Source: DSSB01 sp046346845 (lineage in GTDB: Bacteria; UBA10199; DSSB01). From it: a stretch of 64,000 nucleotides of DNA. A program made the position numbers and the translations under genes. Positions 35,713 to 44,545 of the stretch are shown here, in pieces (position 1 is the stretch's first letter; every line of letters starts with the position of its first letter). The stretch lies in assembly GCA_046346845.1 (NCBI GenBank), contig JAXMHH010000001.1, positions 124,001 to 188,000 of the forward strand, in the 5' to 3' direction. The notes under the pieces are model-generated. The model had not been told where the DNA came from, did not search any database, and worked only from the letters and a program-made list of their open reading frames with translations.

Positions 35713-36699
35713 TTAACCGCGCCGCTTACGCAGGCCGCGATAGGCACCGAGGCCCAGGGCGGAGGCCAAGGCCAGCATGAACCCGAAGCCCGGCAGAGGC
35801 GAGGCCGCGGGATTCAGGCTACACGCAAAACCACCGCAACCGGGGCCGCTCTTGCTGTGCCCAAAGCCGCCGCTGCCCTCCAGGCATCCCACGAAGGGCG
35901 GAGGCACCGGGGTCGGGGTCGGAGAAGGAGACGGGACAGGACAGTCGATCTGCTTGCAGTCCACGTCACAATTCGTGTTGTTGCCGCAAATCCCACCCGC
36001 CGGAGGCGGTGTACAGCCCGAGGGGCAACAAAGGTCGGAAGTGTCTATGGAACACCTATTGTTGGTATGAACGCAGCTACTGCCTACGCAGCTATCGGTA
36101 GTGCAGACGTTGCCGTCTTCACAGGAGCCCGTTCCTCCGACGTTAAAAGGGGGTCCGTCAAAGGTTATCCCCGGAGGCGTACAGGCGTTGTCCATCTGCG
36201 TTTGGGTGGGCAGCGGCGTCGGCGTCATCCCCGGCACCAAGCAGTCGAGCTGACAGGTGGCAATGGTCTCACCCAACCCCGGCTCGCAGGCGCCGTTGGG
36301 GCAGTGGTTGCTGAAGGGCGCGGTAGAGTCATTGCAGAGGAAGCACTGCGGGATGGGCGTGGGGGAAGGATCGATAAAGTATTCGCAGCCGCTGGGATTC
36401 GACCGATTGGTAGCCCCGGGCGTGCAGATCGCGATGCGGCAGATGTTGGGATCGGAGTCGCCTCCGGCCATGCCCTCGCAGACCGTATCATCGGGGACGC
36501 AGACATTGGGGCCGCCGATGACGGCCTGACAGACGTAGCAATCCGGTCCGCCGTTCGGAAATGTCGTATTGGGAAACTGACAAGAGCCAGGGGTTAGCGG
36601 TGCCGAGGCGGGATCACAGGGGGCTGGCTGCGCCCAGACCTGCGCGCTGCCCAGTAGCAGGCAGCAGGCCAATAAAGCCGTTTTGATCGATATTCTCAT
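35713..36699 (-). CDS. Secreted Cys-rich protein with C-terminal sorting-type tail (paralogue 2)
   Basis: 328 residues: signal peptide (to QVWA), Cys-rich body with CPNGACEPGLGETIATC and CCPSGCTPP...NCDVDC, a PSPTPTPVPPP linker, GHSKSGPGCGGFACSL, a hydrophobic helix and the basic end LRKRRG. It shares these blocks in the same order with the neighbouring gene but diverges elsewhere, so the pair is an old tandem duplication. Each gene has its own terminator. AAGGAG precedes the ATG at 36699. Function unknown; surface or outer-envelope location is inferred from the tail. Confidence 0.78.
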   Translation of the reverse strand: MRISIKTALLACCLLLGSAQVWAQPAPCDPASAPLTPGSCQFPNTTFPNGGPDCYVCQAVIGGPNVCVPDDTVCEGMAGGDSDPNICRIAICTPGATNRSNPSGCEYFIDPSPTPIPQCFLCNDSTAPFSNHCPNGACEPGLGETIATCQLDCLVPGMTPTPLPTQTQMDNACTPPGITFDGPPFNVGGTGSCEDGNVCTTDSCVGSSCVHTNNRCSIDTSDLCCPSGCTPPPAGGICGNNTNCDVDCKQIDCPVPSPSPTPTPVPPPFVGCLEGSGGFGHSKSGPGCGGFACSLNPAASPLPGFGFMLALASALGLGAYRGLRKRRG

Positions 36700-36876
36700 G
36701 GGAGCTCTCCTTTTTAATAATTTGGGAGACCGCTTGGAGTGAGGCGCGGTCCGACCCACCAATACCCAGGTTGCGACCCAATATGGGGAAACAAAGATAA
36801 ATTTTCAAGAAAATAAGGTGCTTATGGCAAAATCGTCCCGCTTGTCCGGTACAATAATTGCTTGTAAAAGAATACT

Positions 36877-39000
36877 ATGGCCCTAGCCCTCGCCTGCCTC
36901 AAATCGATCTTGCTCTTCACGCTCACGGGCCTGAGCCTATTTCGCCTGGCCCCCCGTGCGATCCGCGAGATCCATTCCTGGACCGACCGCATCCTCCTCT
37001 CCCTGCTGACGGGCATCGCCTTTTACACGATCTTCTTCCTGCTGGCCCAGGGGCTCTTCTCCCTGCCCTTGACGACCGCGACGGTCTGGGGGGTCTTCGC
37101 CCTAATCCTCGCCTCGGGCGCCGGGGTCGAGATCTACCGGCGCCGCCGGCATCTGAGCACGGGCTTCGAAGAAGACGAGGCGACCAAGCCCCTCGAGTCG
37201 GAGGCGCCCACCCGCCCCTGGCTGGGCCGCCTGCTGAAAGAGGGTTTATTGCTGGCAACCCTGGGCCTGATCTTCTTCTTCAGCCTCAACATCCGCCTGC
37301 AAAACGGCCTCAAATGGCCCGACAAGCTCCTCGACGCCGACCCCTATCGCCACCACATCCGCACCGAGGCCCTGATCCAAACCGGCCACCTTTCCAAATA
37401 CGATCCCTATCTGGTGGGCGAGGTGCCGATCTTCGAGCTGCAGGGCTGCTACATCTTGGCCGGGGTCCTCGGCATCTCCGGCCCCTTCTCCGCCTGGGCC
37501 CTCTGGGCCTGGGGTTCGCAGGTCTTCGGGGCCTTAAGCACCCTCTCGCTCTACCTCTTCGCCAAGCTGGGCCTGCGCGACATCGTCCAGGACGACCTGG
37601 GCCCGCCGCCCAAGGCGAAGAAAAAAGGCCCCGCCCCTCCAGCCCTGTCCGCCGACCTGGTGGCGACCTTTTTGGGACTGGTCGCGGCGGCGCTTTGGGG
37701 CGCCTCACCGGTGCACATCCTGCGCACCAATGCGGGTTTCTCGGAGGCCTACGCCATCCCCATGCTCGCCCCCGCCCTGCTCTTCTACCTGTGGGCGGCG
37801 CAGAGCCGAATCTGGGGGGACTTCGTCTGGTTCGGGGTCTTCTTCACCGCCCTCGCCTTCATCAACCCCGTGCCCGCGGTCTTCGTAGTGCCCTTCTTCG
37901 CCGTCCACGCGCTCCACGTCTATCTCAAGACCCGGGACAAGCGTTGGCTCTGGGGCAATCTCTTGGCGGGCGGCATCTTCCTCGCCTGCCTCTTGGTCTG
38001 GAATTGGAAGTTCCTCGCCACTCCGCTCTTCACCGGGGCCCTGGCGACGGGCAAGGCCGGCACCGAGGGCATCCTCAAGGCCATGGGACAGAACCCCACC
38101 TTTTGGGAAAAGCTCCACGCGGGCTGGCAGACCTTTTCCCAAGAAATCTTCCGCAACCTGGGTTTCTTCAATCTGGCCGGCCGCTCGATCGGGAGCTTCT
38201 TCGCGACCTTCGGCCTGGACGGCGCCGGGACCAAGCGTTTCTTGGACTATTTGGCGGTGGGCGGGGCCTTTGCGGGGGCCTTCTGGATCCTCTGGAACCC
38301 CCGGGAAGGCAAGCGGCGAATCCACGAGGGCACGAGCTTTTTCTTCCTCTCCTACGTCTTCTTCTTCCTGATCCTGTTCCTCATCCCCTTCGGATTCATC
38401 TCCTTCACCTCCAAGTACTACCGTTACCTCTTGCCGATCAGCCTGAGCCTCTCCTGCATGTTCGCCTATTTCCTGTGGCGGCTGATCCTCGCCGTCACGC
38501 GCGAGCGACGCGCCCGCCTGATCGGCCTGAGCCTGGCGGTGGTCCTGGCCCTCCTGGTCAACAAGGACGGGACGACCTGGGGCGGTTGGGTGCTCAATTG
38601 CTCGCCGGAGGAATACGCCGCGGCGGATTGGATCAACAAAAACCTGCCCAAGGATGCGACCCTGATCGCCAATTGGTACACGGGAGACTACCTGCGCAGC
38701 CTCACCTTGCGGAAGGTGGTGATCAGCGATTACCCGCGCGTCGAGGTGCGGGTGGCGATGGAGAAATTCAAGCTCAATATCCCGATCCTGCCGCGCAGCC
38801 CCGAGGCCGTCCTCGATTACGTGAACCGGCAAAGCGGCGATTATTACCTGGTGACCGCCAAATGGGGCCCCTGGGGACGCTATCCGGAAAATCCAAATTT
38901 CGAATTATTGGAGACCTTCGGCCCAACCCCGAAGACCCAGGCGAAGATATTCCGCATTCGGCGAGGCTCCCCCGAATCTGCCCCCGAAACCCAACCCTAA
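36877..39000 (+). CDS. GT-C-fold membrane glycosyltransferase-like protein (STT3/AglB-like)
   Basis: 707 residues with about 12 membrane helices and a C-terminal soluble region from ~560. The first external loop holds DADPYRHHIRTEALIQTG and SKYDPY, close to the DxD-type loop of oligosaccharyltransferases STT3/AglB/PglB. The C-terminal domain lacks an obvious WWDYG motif (WGGWVLN is the nearest), so activity as a protein N-glycosyltransferase is doubtful; other GT-C enzymes remain possible. An overlapping 759-codon frame on the same strand is a GC-bias shadow. Confidence 0.6.
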   Translation: MALALACLKSILLFTLTGLSLFRLAPRAIREIHSWTDRILLSLLTGIAFYTIFFLLAQGLFSLPLTTATVWGVFALILASGAGVEIYRRRRHLSTGFEEDEATKPLESEAPTRPWLGRLLKEGLLLATLGLIFFFSLNIRLQNGLKWPDKLLDADPYRHHIRTEALIQTGHLSKYDPYLVGEVPIFELQGCYILAGVLGISGPFSAWALWAWGSQVFGALSTLSLYLFAKLGLRDIVQDDLGPPPKAKKKGPAPPALSADLVATFLGLVAAALWGASPVHILRTNAGFSEAYAIPMLAPALLFYLWAAQSRIWGDFVWFGVFFTALAFINPVPAVFVVPFFAVHALHVYLKTRDKRWLWGNLLAGGIFLACLLVWNWKFLATPLFTGALATGKAGTEGILKAMGQNPTFWEKLHAGWQTFSQEIFRNLGFFNLAGRSIGSFFATFGLDGAGTKRFLDYLAVGGAFAGAFWILWNPREGKRRIHEGTSFFFLSYVFFFLILFLIPFGFISFTSKYYRYLLPISLSLSCMFAYFLWRLILAVTRERRARLIGLSLAVVLALLVNKDGTTWGGWVLNCSPEEYAAADWINKNLPKDATLIANWYTGDYLRSLTLRKVVISDYPRVEVRVAMEKFKLNIPILPRSPEAVLDYVNRQSGDYYLVTAKWGPWGRYPENPNFELLETFGPTPKTQAKIFRIRRGSPESAPETQP

Positions 39001-39033
39001 GCCTGACCTTCCGAAATCCAAAATACAAATGTC

Positions 39034-39190
39034 CTAAAATAGGGCTTGCGGGGAGCTGTCCCTGGAGGGCCCGAGGACTGTCTGAGCTTTCCTTGAAACT
39101 ACGAGTTCACCAGCGGGACATAGGTGCAAGTCCATAGAGGCGAGTTCCGCAGGTCCCGGAAGGGACAGCTCCCCGCAAGCCCTATTTTAG
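39034..39190. repeat. Structured intergenic element C with perfect 30-bp outer stem
   Basis: Bases 39034-39063 are perfectly complementary to 39161-39190. The 97-base interior has smaller pairings: TGAA(A)CT with AGTTCA (39094-39109) and GGGAC (39115-39119) with GTCCC (39153-39157). It lies between the convergent STT3-like and TPR genes and does not share the loops of elements A and B. It could end transcription from both sides, but the arms lack a proper T run. Confidence 0.8.
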
Positions 39191-39198
39191 CACCGAAT

Positions 39199-39885
39199 TC
39201 AGTGGGTCTCAGGATTGGAGGCCGGCTTGACCTTCATGGCCACTAGCTGGCTGAGGGCCGCGCCCTTGACCGGTTCCGGCGCATCCGAGCTCTTCACCAG
39301 GAGGCTGAACAGGATGTTCTCCGCCTCGGTGGGCTGTCCCATGGCGAGGTAAACGCGGGCCTGCCCAAGCTGGCCGCGAAAGCGGAAGGGGTCGTCCTTC
39401 AGGGAGGCAATCTCTTGGTAGACGGACAAAGCCTGGTCGAATTTCTTGGCGTTCTCGAGGGCCACGGCCTTGCCCAATTGGGCCACGGACCAGAGGGTGA
39501 AAGACTTGGAGTCCGCGCCCTTTTGGAAGGCCTGCGCGGCCGCCTCCCACTGGCCTTGGCCGGCCAGGGCCCCGGCCACCTGCAGATCCACGACTTCCTT
39601 GAGCGGGCTCGGCGGCTTGAGGCCGACCAGGGCCTCCCAGGCCTTCAAAGAATCGGCGGGCGGGGCCTGCTCGGCCTTCATGTAATCCATCGCCAGGTCG
39701 TGCATCTTTTTACCGGCCAGATAGCGGTTCAAGGCGTATCCGGAAAAGCCCAGCACCACCACCGCGAGCAGGATCCAAAACTTGTTCTGATGGATCAAAA
39801 AATAGCGCGTCAGGTGGTCGAAGAAGGAGACAAACTCGTCGGGCTTGGGTGCCTTGGATTTGGGAGGACGGTTGTATTGAGCCAC
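39199..39885 (-). CDS. Membrane-anchored TPR protein (YfgM-like)
   Basis: 228 residues: a cytoplasmic N-terminus, one membrane helix (~37-55) and a periplasmic TPR-like helical region (AGALAGQGQWEAAAQAFQKGA; AVALENAKKFDQALSVYQEIA; RVYLAMGQPTEAENILFSLL). The layout matches YfgM-type ancillary proteins linked to the Sec translocon and periplasmic chaperones. It is the last gene of the long leftward operon. The family assignment rests on topology, so it is tentative. Confidence 0.7.
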   Translation of the reverse strand: MAQYNRPPKSKAPKPDEFVSFFDHLTRYFLIHQNKFWILLAVVVLGFSGYALNRYLAGKKMHDLAMDYMKAEQAPPADSLKAWEALVGLKPPSPLKEVVDLQVAGALAGQGQWEAAAQAFQKGADSKSFTLWSVAQLGKAVALENAKKFDQALSVYQEIASLKDDPFRFRGQLGQARVYLAMGQPTEAENILFSLLVKSSDAPEPVKGAALSQLVAMKVKPASNPETH

Positions 39886-39921
39886 TTGCTACCTCGGGAT
39901 CGTATCGGGCGGAAGCCGCCG

Positions 39922-40308
39922 CTAGGATTTTTGAAACGGGTCGGGGTATAGGCTGGAAAGCTTCCGGACTTCAACCGAAGAAACGCCGCCGATCACCACA
40001 TCGATGTCCCCGGCCAGCTCCCACAAGACCTGCCGGCAGATGCCGCAGGGCATGACCCGAGGGTCGTCGCGCGACACCACGGCGATCGCCTCGAAGCCCC
40101 CCTCCCCCTCGCTGACCGCCTTGTAGACGGCGACCCGCTCGGCGCAGATGGCGGCCCCGAAACTGCTGTTCTCGACGTTGCAGCCCAGGAAGACCTTGCC
40201 GCCGCGGGTGCGCAGGGCCGCCCCGACGTGAAACCCGGAATAAGGGGCGTAGGCATGGGCCATAGCCCCCTCCGCCGCCTTCAACAAATCGAGATAGGCT
40301 GGATTCAT
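39922..40308 (-). CDS. cdd: Cytidine deaminase
   Basis: 128 residues. Zinc-site motifs are CNVENSSFGAAICAERVA (Cys-Ala-Glu) and PCGICRQ. It converts cytidine or deoxycytidine to the uridine form in pyrimidine salvage. The ATG at 40308 lies 2 bases after the dut stop, so the two are translated together; together they feed the dUMP pool. Confidence 0.94.
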   Translation of the reverse strand: MNPAYLDLLKAAEGAMAHAYAPYSGFHVGAALRTRGGKVFLGCNVENSSFGAAICAERVAVYKAVSEGEGGFEAIAVVSRDDPRVMPCGICRQVLWELAGDIDVVIGGVSSVEVRKLSSLYPDPFQKS

Positions 40309-40310
40309 CG

Positions 40311-40760
40311 TCAATGCCCCGTGCTGCCAAAACCGCCCGCGCCGCGTTCGGTGCCGGCCAGCTCTTCGACCACCTCGATCGCGGCCCGTTCGACCTTCTG
40401 GATCACCAGCTGGGCGATGCGGTCGCCCGCCTTGATCTCGAAGGGTTCCTCGCCCAAATTGACCAGGATGACCTTCACCTCGCCGCGATAGTCGTGGTCG
40501 ATGGTGCCGGGCGAATTGAGGCAGGTGATCCCGTTGCGGATGGCCAGACCCGAGCGAGGCCTCACCTGGGCCTCGTAGCCCTCGGGCAATTCGATGGAGA
40601 AACCGCAGGGGACCAGGGCACGCTGCCGCGGCTCGAGGCGTACGGGAACTTCGAGGGCGGCGCAGAGGTCCATCCCCGCCGCGCCCGCGCTCATGTAGGC
40701 GGGGGCCGCAAAGCCCGGGGCCGCGCCGAGCCGTTTAATTTTTATTGGGAGGGGGCTCAT
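40311..40760 (-). CDS. dut: dUTP diphosphatase
   Basis: 149 residues with the five trimeric dUTPase motifs: AGMDLCAA, RPRSGLAIRNG, GTIDHDYRGE, RIAQLVI and the C-terminal RGAGGFGSTG. It removes dUTP and supplies dUMP. The ATG at 40760 (MSPLPIKIKRLG) is used; it overlaps the 3' end of pnp by 26 bases. Confidence 0.95.
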   Translation of the reverse strand: MSPLPIKIKRLGAAPGFAAPAYMSAGAAGMDLCAALEVPVRLEPRQRALVPCGFSIELPEGYEAQVRPRSGLAIRNGITCLNSPGTIDHDYRGEVKVILVNLGEEPFEIKAGDRIAQLVIQKVERAAIEVVEELAGTERGAGGFGSTGH

Positions 40761-42879
40761 CCAGCTTTCCACCGCCTTCGGCGTCGGGACGCAGGCCCAC
40801 CGCCTCTTTGAGGCTCAGGCCGATCTTTCCGTCGCGCTCGACGCGGAGGCATTTCACGATGACTTCGTCGCCCTCTTGCACCACGTCGGTAACCCGGCCC
40901 ACCCGTTTTTCGGAGAGCTGGGAGATGTGCAGGAGACCGTCCGTTCCGGGGATGATCTCGACGAAGGCGCCGAAATCGACCACCTTGCGGACCTTGCCCC
41001 GGTAGACCCGACCCTCGATGGGCTCTTCGACGATCGCCTCGATCATGCGGCGGGCCTTGAGGAGCGACTGCTCGTTGCTGCTGAAGATCTTGACGGAACC
41101 GTCGTCCTCGACGTCGATCTTGGCGCCGGTCTGCTCGACGATGCCGCGGATGACCTTGCCGCCCGGTCCGATGATGTCGCGGATCTTTTCTTTGTTGATC
41201 TGGATCTGGACCATGCGCGGCGCATAGGGAGACATATTTTCGCGGGGCATGTCCAAGGCCTTGGCCATCTCGCCCAGGATGTGCATGCGGCCTTGGCGGG
41301 CCTGCTCGAGGGCCTGCTCCATGACCTGCGGAGGCAGCCCTTCGATCTTGATGTCCATCTGGAGGGCGGTGATGCCCTTGGTAGTGCCGGCGACCTTGAA
41401 GTCCATGTCGCCCAGGTGGTCCTCGTCGCCAAGGATGTCGGAGAGCACCAGGTACTGGCTGTCTTCCTTGATCAGGCCCATCGCGATGCCCGCGACGGCG
41501 GCGCGGATCGGGACTCCAGCGTCCATCATGGAGAGCGAGGAGCCGCAGACGGTCGCCATCGAGGAGGAGCCGTTGGACTCGAGGATCTCGCTGACGATGC
41601 GGATGGTGTAAGGAAATTCTTCCTCGGGGGGAAGCACCTTGGTCACCGCGCGCTCGGCCAAGGCCCCGTGTCCGATCTCGCGGCGGCCCGGGCTGCGCAG
41701 GGGCTTGGTCTCGCCGACGGAAAAGGGCGGAAAATTGTAGTGCAGCATGAAGTGCTTGGTGCCCTCTTCGAGCAGGGTGTCGATGATTTGCACGTCCTCG
41801 GAGGTGCCAAGGGTGGTGGCGACCAGGGCCTGGGTCTCGCCGCGGGTGAAGAGCGCGGAACCGTGGGCGCGGGGCAGGATACCGACCTCGATCGTGATGG
41901 GACGGATGTCGGTCAAGCCGCGGCCGTCGATGCGCTGTTTTTGCGTGGCGATCTGCTTGCGCAGGATCTCGCTCTCCAAGGCCTCGAAGGCGGCGCTGAC
42001 CTTTCCTTCGAGCTCTTCGGGGCTGTCCTCGGTGATCAAGGCGGCCTTCAGCTCTTTCTTGACCTCTTTCACGGCCTTGCCGCGGGCCAATTTTTCGCGG
42101 ACCGCGAAGGCCTTCACGATCTTGCCGTGGGCCAGTTCGCGAACCTTGGCTTCGAGCTCGTGGTCTTTGACGACCTCGGGGATGGCCCGCTTTTCCTTGT
42201 TCACCAGCTCGCGCAGTTTGTTCTGGGCGGCGATGACCGGCTGCAGGGCGTCGTGGCCGGCGCGCAGGGCCGCGATCATATCGGACTCGGAGACCTCTCG
42301 GGCGCCACCTTCTACCATGACGATCGCGTCCTTGCTGGCCGCGAGGATGATCTCGACGTCGGTTTCGTCCAGTTGGGTCAAGGTCGGGTTGATCAAGATC
42401 TGGCCGTTCACCCGGGCGATGCGGCAGCCGCCGATCGGGCCGTTGAAGGGGATATCGGAAATCGTCAGGGCGGTGGAGGCGCCGATCATGGCGAGGGTAT
42501 CGGGGTCGTTGTCGGTGTCGGCCGACAGGACCGTCGCGATGATCTGAGTCTCGCAGGCCCATCCCTCCGGAAACAGGGGACGGATCGGCCGATCGATGAA
42601 GCGGCTGGTGAGCACCTCTTTTTCGCTGGGCTTGCCCTCCCGCTTGAAGAAGCCGCCGGGGATCTTGCCGGCGGCGAAGGTCTTTTCGATGTAGTCGACG
42701 GTCAGGGGGAGGAAATCGATCCCTTCCCGAGGTTCCGAGCTGGCACAGGCCGTGACCAGGACGATGGTATCGCCGTAGCGCACGGTGACGGAACCGGCGG
42801 CCTGCTTTGCCACGCGGCCGGTTTCGATGACGAGGGTCCTGCCCCCGATTTCACATTCAACACGATGAATTTCGCCCAT
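40735..42879 (-). CDS. pnp: Polyribonucleotide nucleotidyltransferase (PNPase)
   Basis: 714 residues: two RNase PH domains, an all-helical linker, a KH domain (NKEKIRDIIGPGGKVIRGI) and an S1 domain (GRVYRGKVRKVVDFGAFVEI). It degrades mRNA 3' to 5' by phosphorolysis. An AAGGAG site precedes the ATG. It follows rpsO, as in many bacteria, and the gap contains an inverted repeat at the place where E. coli has the RNase III autoregulatory hairpin. Confidence 0.97.
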   Translation of the reverse strand: MGEIHRVECEIGGRTLVIETGRVAKQAAGSVTVRYGDTIVLVTACASSEPREGIDFLPLTVDYIEKTFAAGKIPGGFFKREGKPSEKEVLTSRFIDRPIRPLFPEGWACETQIIATVLSADTDNDPDTLAMIGASTALTISDIPFNGPIGGCRIARVNGQILINPTLTQLDETDVEIILAASKDAIVMVEGGAREVSESDMIAALRAGHDALQPVIAAQNKLRELVNKEKRAIPEVVKDHELEAKVRELAHGKIVKAFAVREKLARGKAVKEVKKELKAALITEDSPEELEGKVSAAFEALESEILRKQIATQKQRIDGRGLTDIRPITIEVGILPRAHGSALFTRGETQALVATTLGTSEDVQIIDTLLEEGTKHFMLHYNFPPFSVGETKPLRSPGRREIGHGALAERAVTKVLPPEEEFPYTIRIVSEILESNGSSSMATVCGSSLSMMDAGVPIRAAVAGIAMGLIKEDSQYLVLSDILGDEDHLGDMDFKVAGTTKGITALQMDIKIEGLPPQVMEQALEQARQGRMHILGEMAKALDMPRENMSPYAPRMVQIQINKEKIRDIIGPGGKVIRGIVEQTGAKIDVEDDGSVKIFSSNEQSLLKARRMIEAIVEEPIEGRVYRGKVRKVVDFGAFVEIIPGTDGLLHISQLSEKRVGRVTDVVQEGDEVIVKCLRVERDGKIGLSLKEAVGLRPDAEGGGKLDEPPPNKN

Positions 42880-42996
42880 GAGACGTCTCTCCTTACGAAT
42901 CGCGAATGCAAGGGGCCGCTTCAGGCGCCGCTGCCTTCGACTTATTTGTGGATGGGCTGTCGGGAGAAGAACAAGCTCGCGGGAAGGAAAATAAAA

Positions 42997-43062
42997 ACTG
43001 ATAATTTAGGCGGATTCCCTCAAGCCACGACGGGTTTGAGGCCATCAGCTTAAATTATCAGT
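42997..43062 (-). repeat. Inverted repeat in the rpsO-pnp gap
   Basis: Outer arms ACTGATAATTTA (42997-43008) and TAAATTATCAGT (43051-43062) are perfectly complementary, and inside CCTCAA pairs with TTGAGG. In the transcript this makes a long hairpin ~120 bases before pnp. By analogy with E. coli it may be an RNase III processing site for PNPase autoregulation. Alternatively it may be a small palindromic repeat. Confidence 0.65.
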
Positions 43063-43134
43063 CTTGAAAATCGACCCTCCCGGTGCCTGCCCCGCTCGCG
43101 TGGCGCATCACGTTAGAAAAAAAACGGCCCGCGC

Positions 43135-43401
43135 TTACTTGCGCAGGCCCAAATCGCCGATCAACTGGGTGTATTTGCCGCGGTCGTTGCGCTTGAGGTA
43201 TTCCAGCAAGCGCCGACGCTGGCCGACGAGCTTCAACAGGCCACGCCGCGAGGAGTGGTCCTTCGCGTGCGTCTTGAAATGCTCGGTCAGGGAATCAATC
43301 CGCCGGGTCAACAAGGCGACTTGAACCTCCGGCGAGCCGGTGTCGGACTCGGCGCGCTGGAATTTGCGGATTGTTTCAGTTTTGCTTTCTCCAGAGATCA
43401 T
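43135..43401 (-). CDS. rpsO: 30S ribosomal protein S15
   Basis: 88 residues, complete, with the S15 core TGSPEVQVALLTRRIDSLTE, HFKTHAKDHSSRRGLL and LVGQRRRLLEYLKR. It binds the central domain of 16S rRNA. It is separated from truB by ~125 bases and from pnp by ~255 bases, so it may have its own promoter within the operon. Confidence 0.97.
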   Translation of the reverse strand: MISGESKTETIRKFQRAESDTGSPEVQVALLTRRIDSLTEHFKTHAKDHSSRRGLLKLVGQRRRLLEYLKRNDRGKYTQLIGDLGLRK

Positions 43402-43526
43402 AAAAAAAATTCCGTATTCGATTATTATACTTGGCTTCGCCTTCCTGAAAACCAGAAAAACAAAATTAGAAGGCGGGGTCGACTAACACAGGGAAAAAAC
43501 CTTGTAAAGCGCCAATAAACAGCGGC

Positions 43527-44423
43527 TTAGCGGTTCAAGACCCGGCCGTAACGAAACTCCCCCGCCGCCCCGGACTCGATCAAGGCGACGATCTTTCCCG
43601 CATAGGTCAAAACCAGAGTCTCGTTAAAATAACTATTGCTTTCAAGGACTTGTCGCAGGCGATGGAGCGGAACCCCGGCCTGCACCCGAGCTCGCTCCGC
43701 CTCCGATTCCAGGGGAAGGCCGGGCAGATGCCGCAGGCAGCTCTCGATGCTCAGCCAATGACCCGCGACCGCGGCCGGCGAGGCCTCGACCTGGGCCAGG
43801 GACAGCGCTTGCGCCTCGCGGAAAGCACCGCTGGCCAGGCGCCGCAGCTCGACGACATGGGCGCCACAGCCCAAGCGGGCGCCCAGGTCATGGACCAGGG
43901 AGCGGATGTAGGTCCCCTTGGAGCATTCCACCCGAAGGACAAAGCGCGGCGGATCAAAACCTTCCAAGTCGAGCGAAAAAATATGGACCCGCCGGACCGG
44001 CGCCTCCACCGCCTCCCCGGACCGGGCATAGGCGTAGAGCGGCTTCCCTTCTTTCTTGATCGCGGAGTATGGCGGCGGCCGCTGCTCGATCTCTCCGAGG
44101 AAGCCGGGCAAGGCCGCGGTCAGGTCCTGCAGCGAGATCCCCGCGGCGGATCGCCGCTCGGTCTCCCTCCCCTCCGCGTCGTAGCTGTCGGTGGTGACGC
44201 CCAGCATCCCGACAACCCGGTAAACCTTTCGAGACTCGTCCAGGAAGGGAATGACCTTGGTCGCCTCGCCGAAGGCCACGGCCAGGACGCCGGTGGCCAG
44301 GGGATCGAGGGTGCCGGTGTGGCCGGCCTTGGCCTGCCCCAAGGCCCGGCGCAGGCGGGTCACGGCTTGTTGGGAGCTCAAGCCCTGCGGCTTGTCGATG
44401 ACGAGGAAGGCGTCCAAATTCAC
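43527..44423 (-). CDS. truB: tRNA pseudouridine-55 synthase TruB
   Basis: 298 residues. It isomerises U55 in the T-arm of tRNAs. The catalytic Asp is in KAGHTGTLDPLATGVL; the family segments RPPPYSAIKKEGKPLYAYAR and CSKGTYIRSLVHDLG are present. The frame extends upstream through the D1 repeat, but the protein should begin near the GTG at 44423 (MNLDAFLVIDKPQG), which follows GCGAGG closely; exact start uncertain. Confidence 0.92.
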   Translation of the reverse strand: MNLDAFLVIDKPQGLSSQQAVTRLRRALGQAKAGHTGTLDPLATGVLAVAFGEATKVIPFLDESRKVYRVVGMLGVTTDSYDAEGRETERRSAAGISLQDLTAALPGFLGEIEQRPPPYSAIKKEGKPLYAYARSGEAVEAPVRRVHIFSLDLEGFDPPRFVLRVECSKGTYIRSLVHDLGARLGCGAHVVELRRLASGAFREAQALSLAQVEASPAAVAGHWLSIESCLRHLPGLPLESEAERARVQAGVPLHRLRQVLESNSYFNETLVLTYAGKIVALIESGAAGEFRYGRVLNR

Positions 44424-44438
44424 CTCGCGAGCATTATG

Positions 44439-44544
44439 AGGCTGTTGAAAAACTGATTCTATTCCTGCCGGAATGAATCCGGCTCCATTCACCGCCCAAA
44501 AATCCTTCGGATTGGCCCAAGCACCGGTGGTTTTTCAACAGCCT
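44439..44544. repeat. MITE-like repeat D1 between rbfA and truB
   Basis: Terminal inverted repeats of 15 bp, perfect (AGGCTGTTGAAAAAC at 44439-44453; complement at 44530-44544). The interior has hairpin CCGGA-ATGAA-TCCGG and a second stem AATCC-TTC-GGATT. Strongly similar to 47792-47900. It abuts the rbfA stop codon within two bases. The termini resemble those of some IS families, so a non-autonomous transposon origin is likely. Confidence 0.8.
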
Positions 44545-44545
44545 G

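Noticed and set aside
36858..39137. 759-codon frame overlapping the STT3-like gene on the same strand
   Set aside because: Arg/Pro/Gly-rich composition typical of an off-frame reading; the 36877 frame gives regular membrane helices.
39034..39190. Retron msr-msd or group I/II intron
   Set aside because: Inverted outer arms recall retron a1/a2, but there is no reverse transcriptase nearby, no conserved branch motif, and no intron core elements.
40876..43053. 725-codon frame antisense to pnp
   Set aside because: Shadow of PNPase; Gly/Asp/Leu-rich with no domain.
44439..44544. Ordinary rho-independent terminator in the operon
   Set aside because: The long arms, two internal hairpins and a second copy elsewhere indicate a repeat element; it also lies in the middle of a conserved operon.
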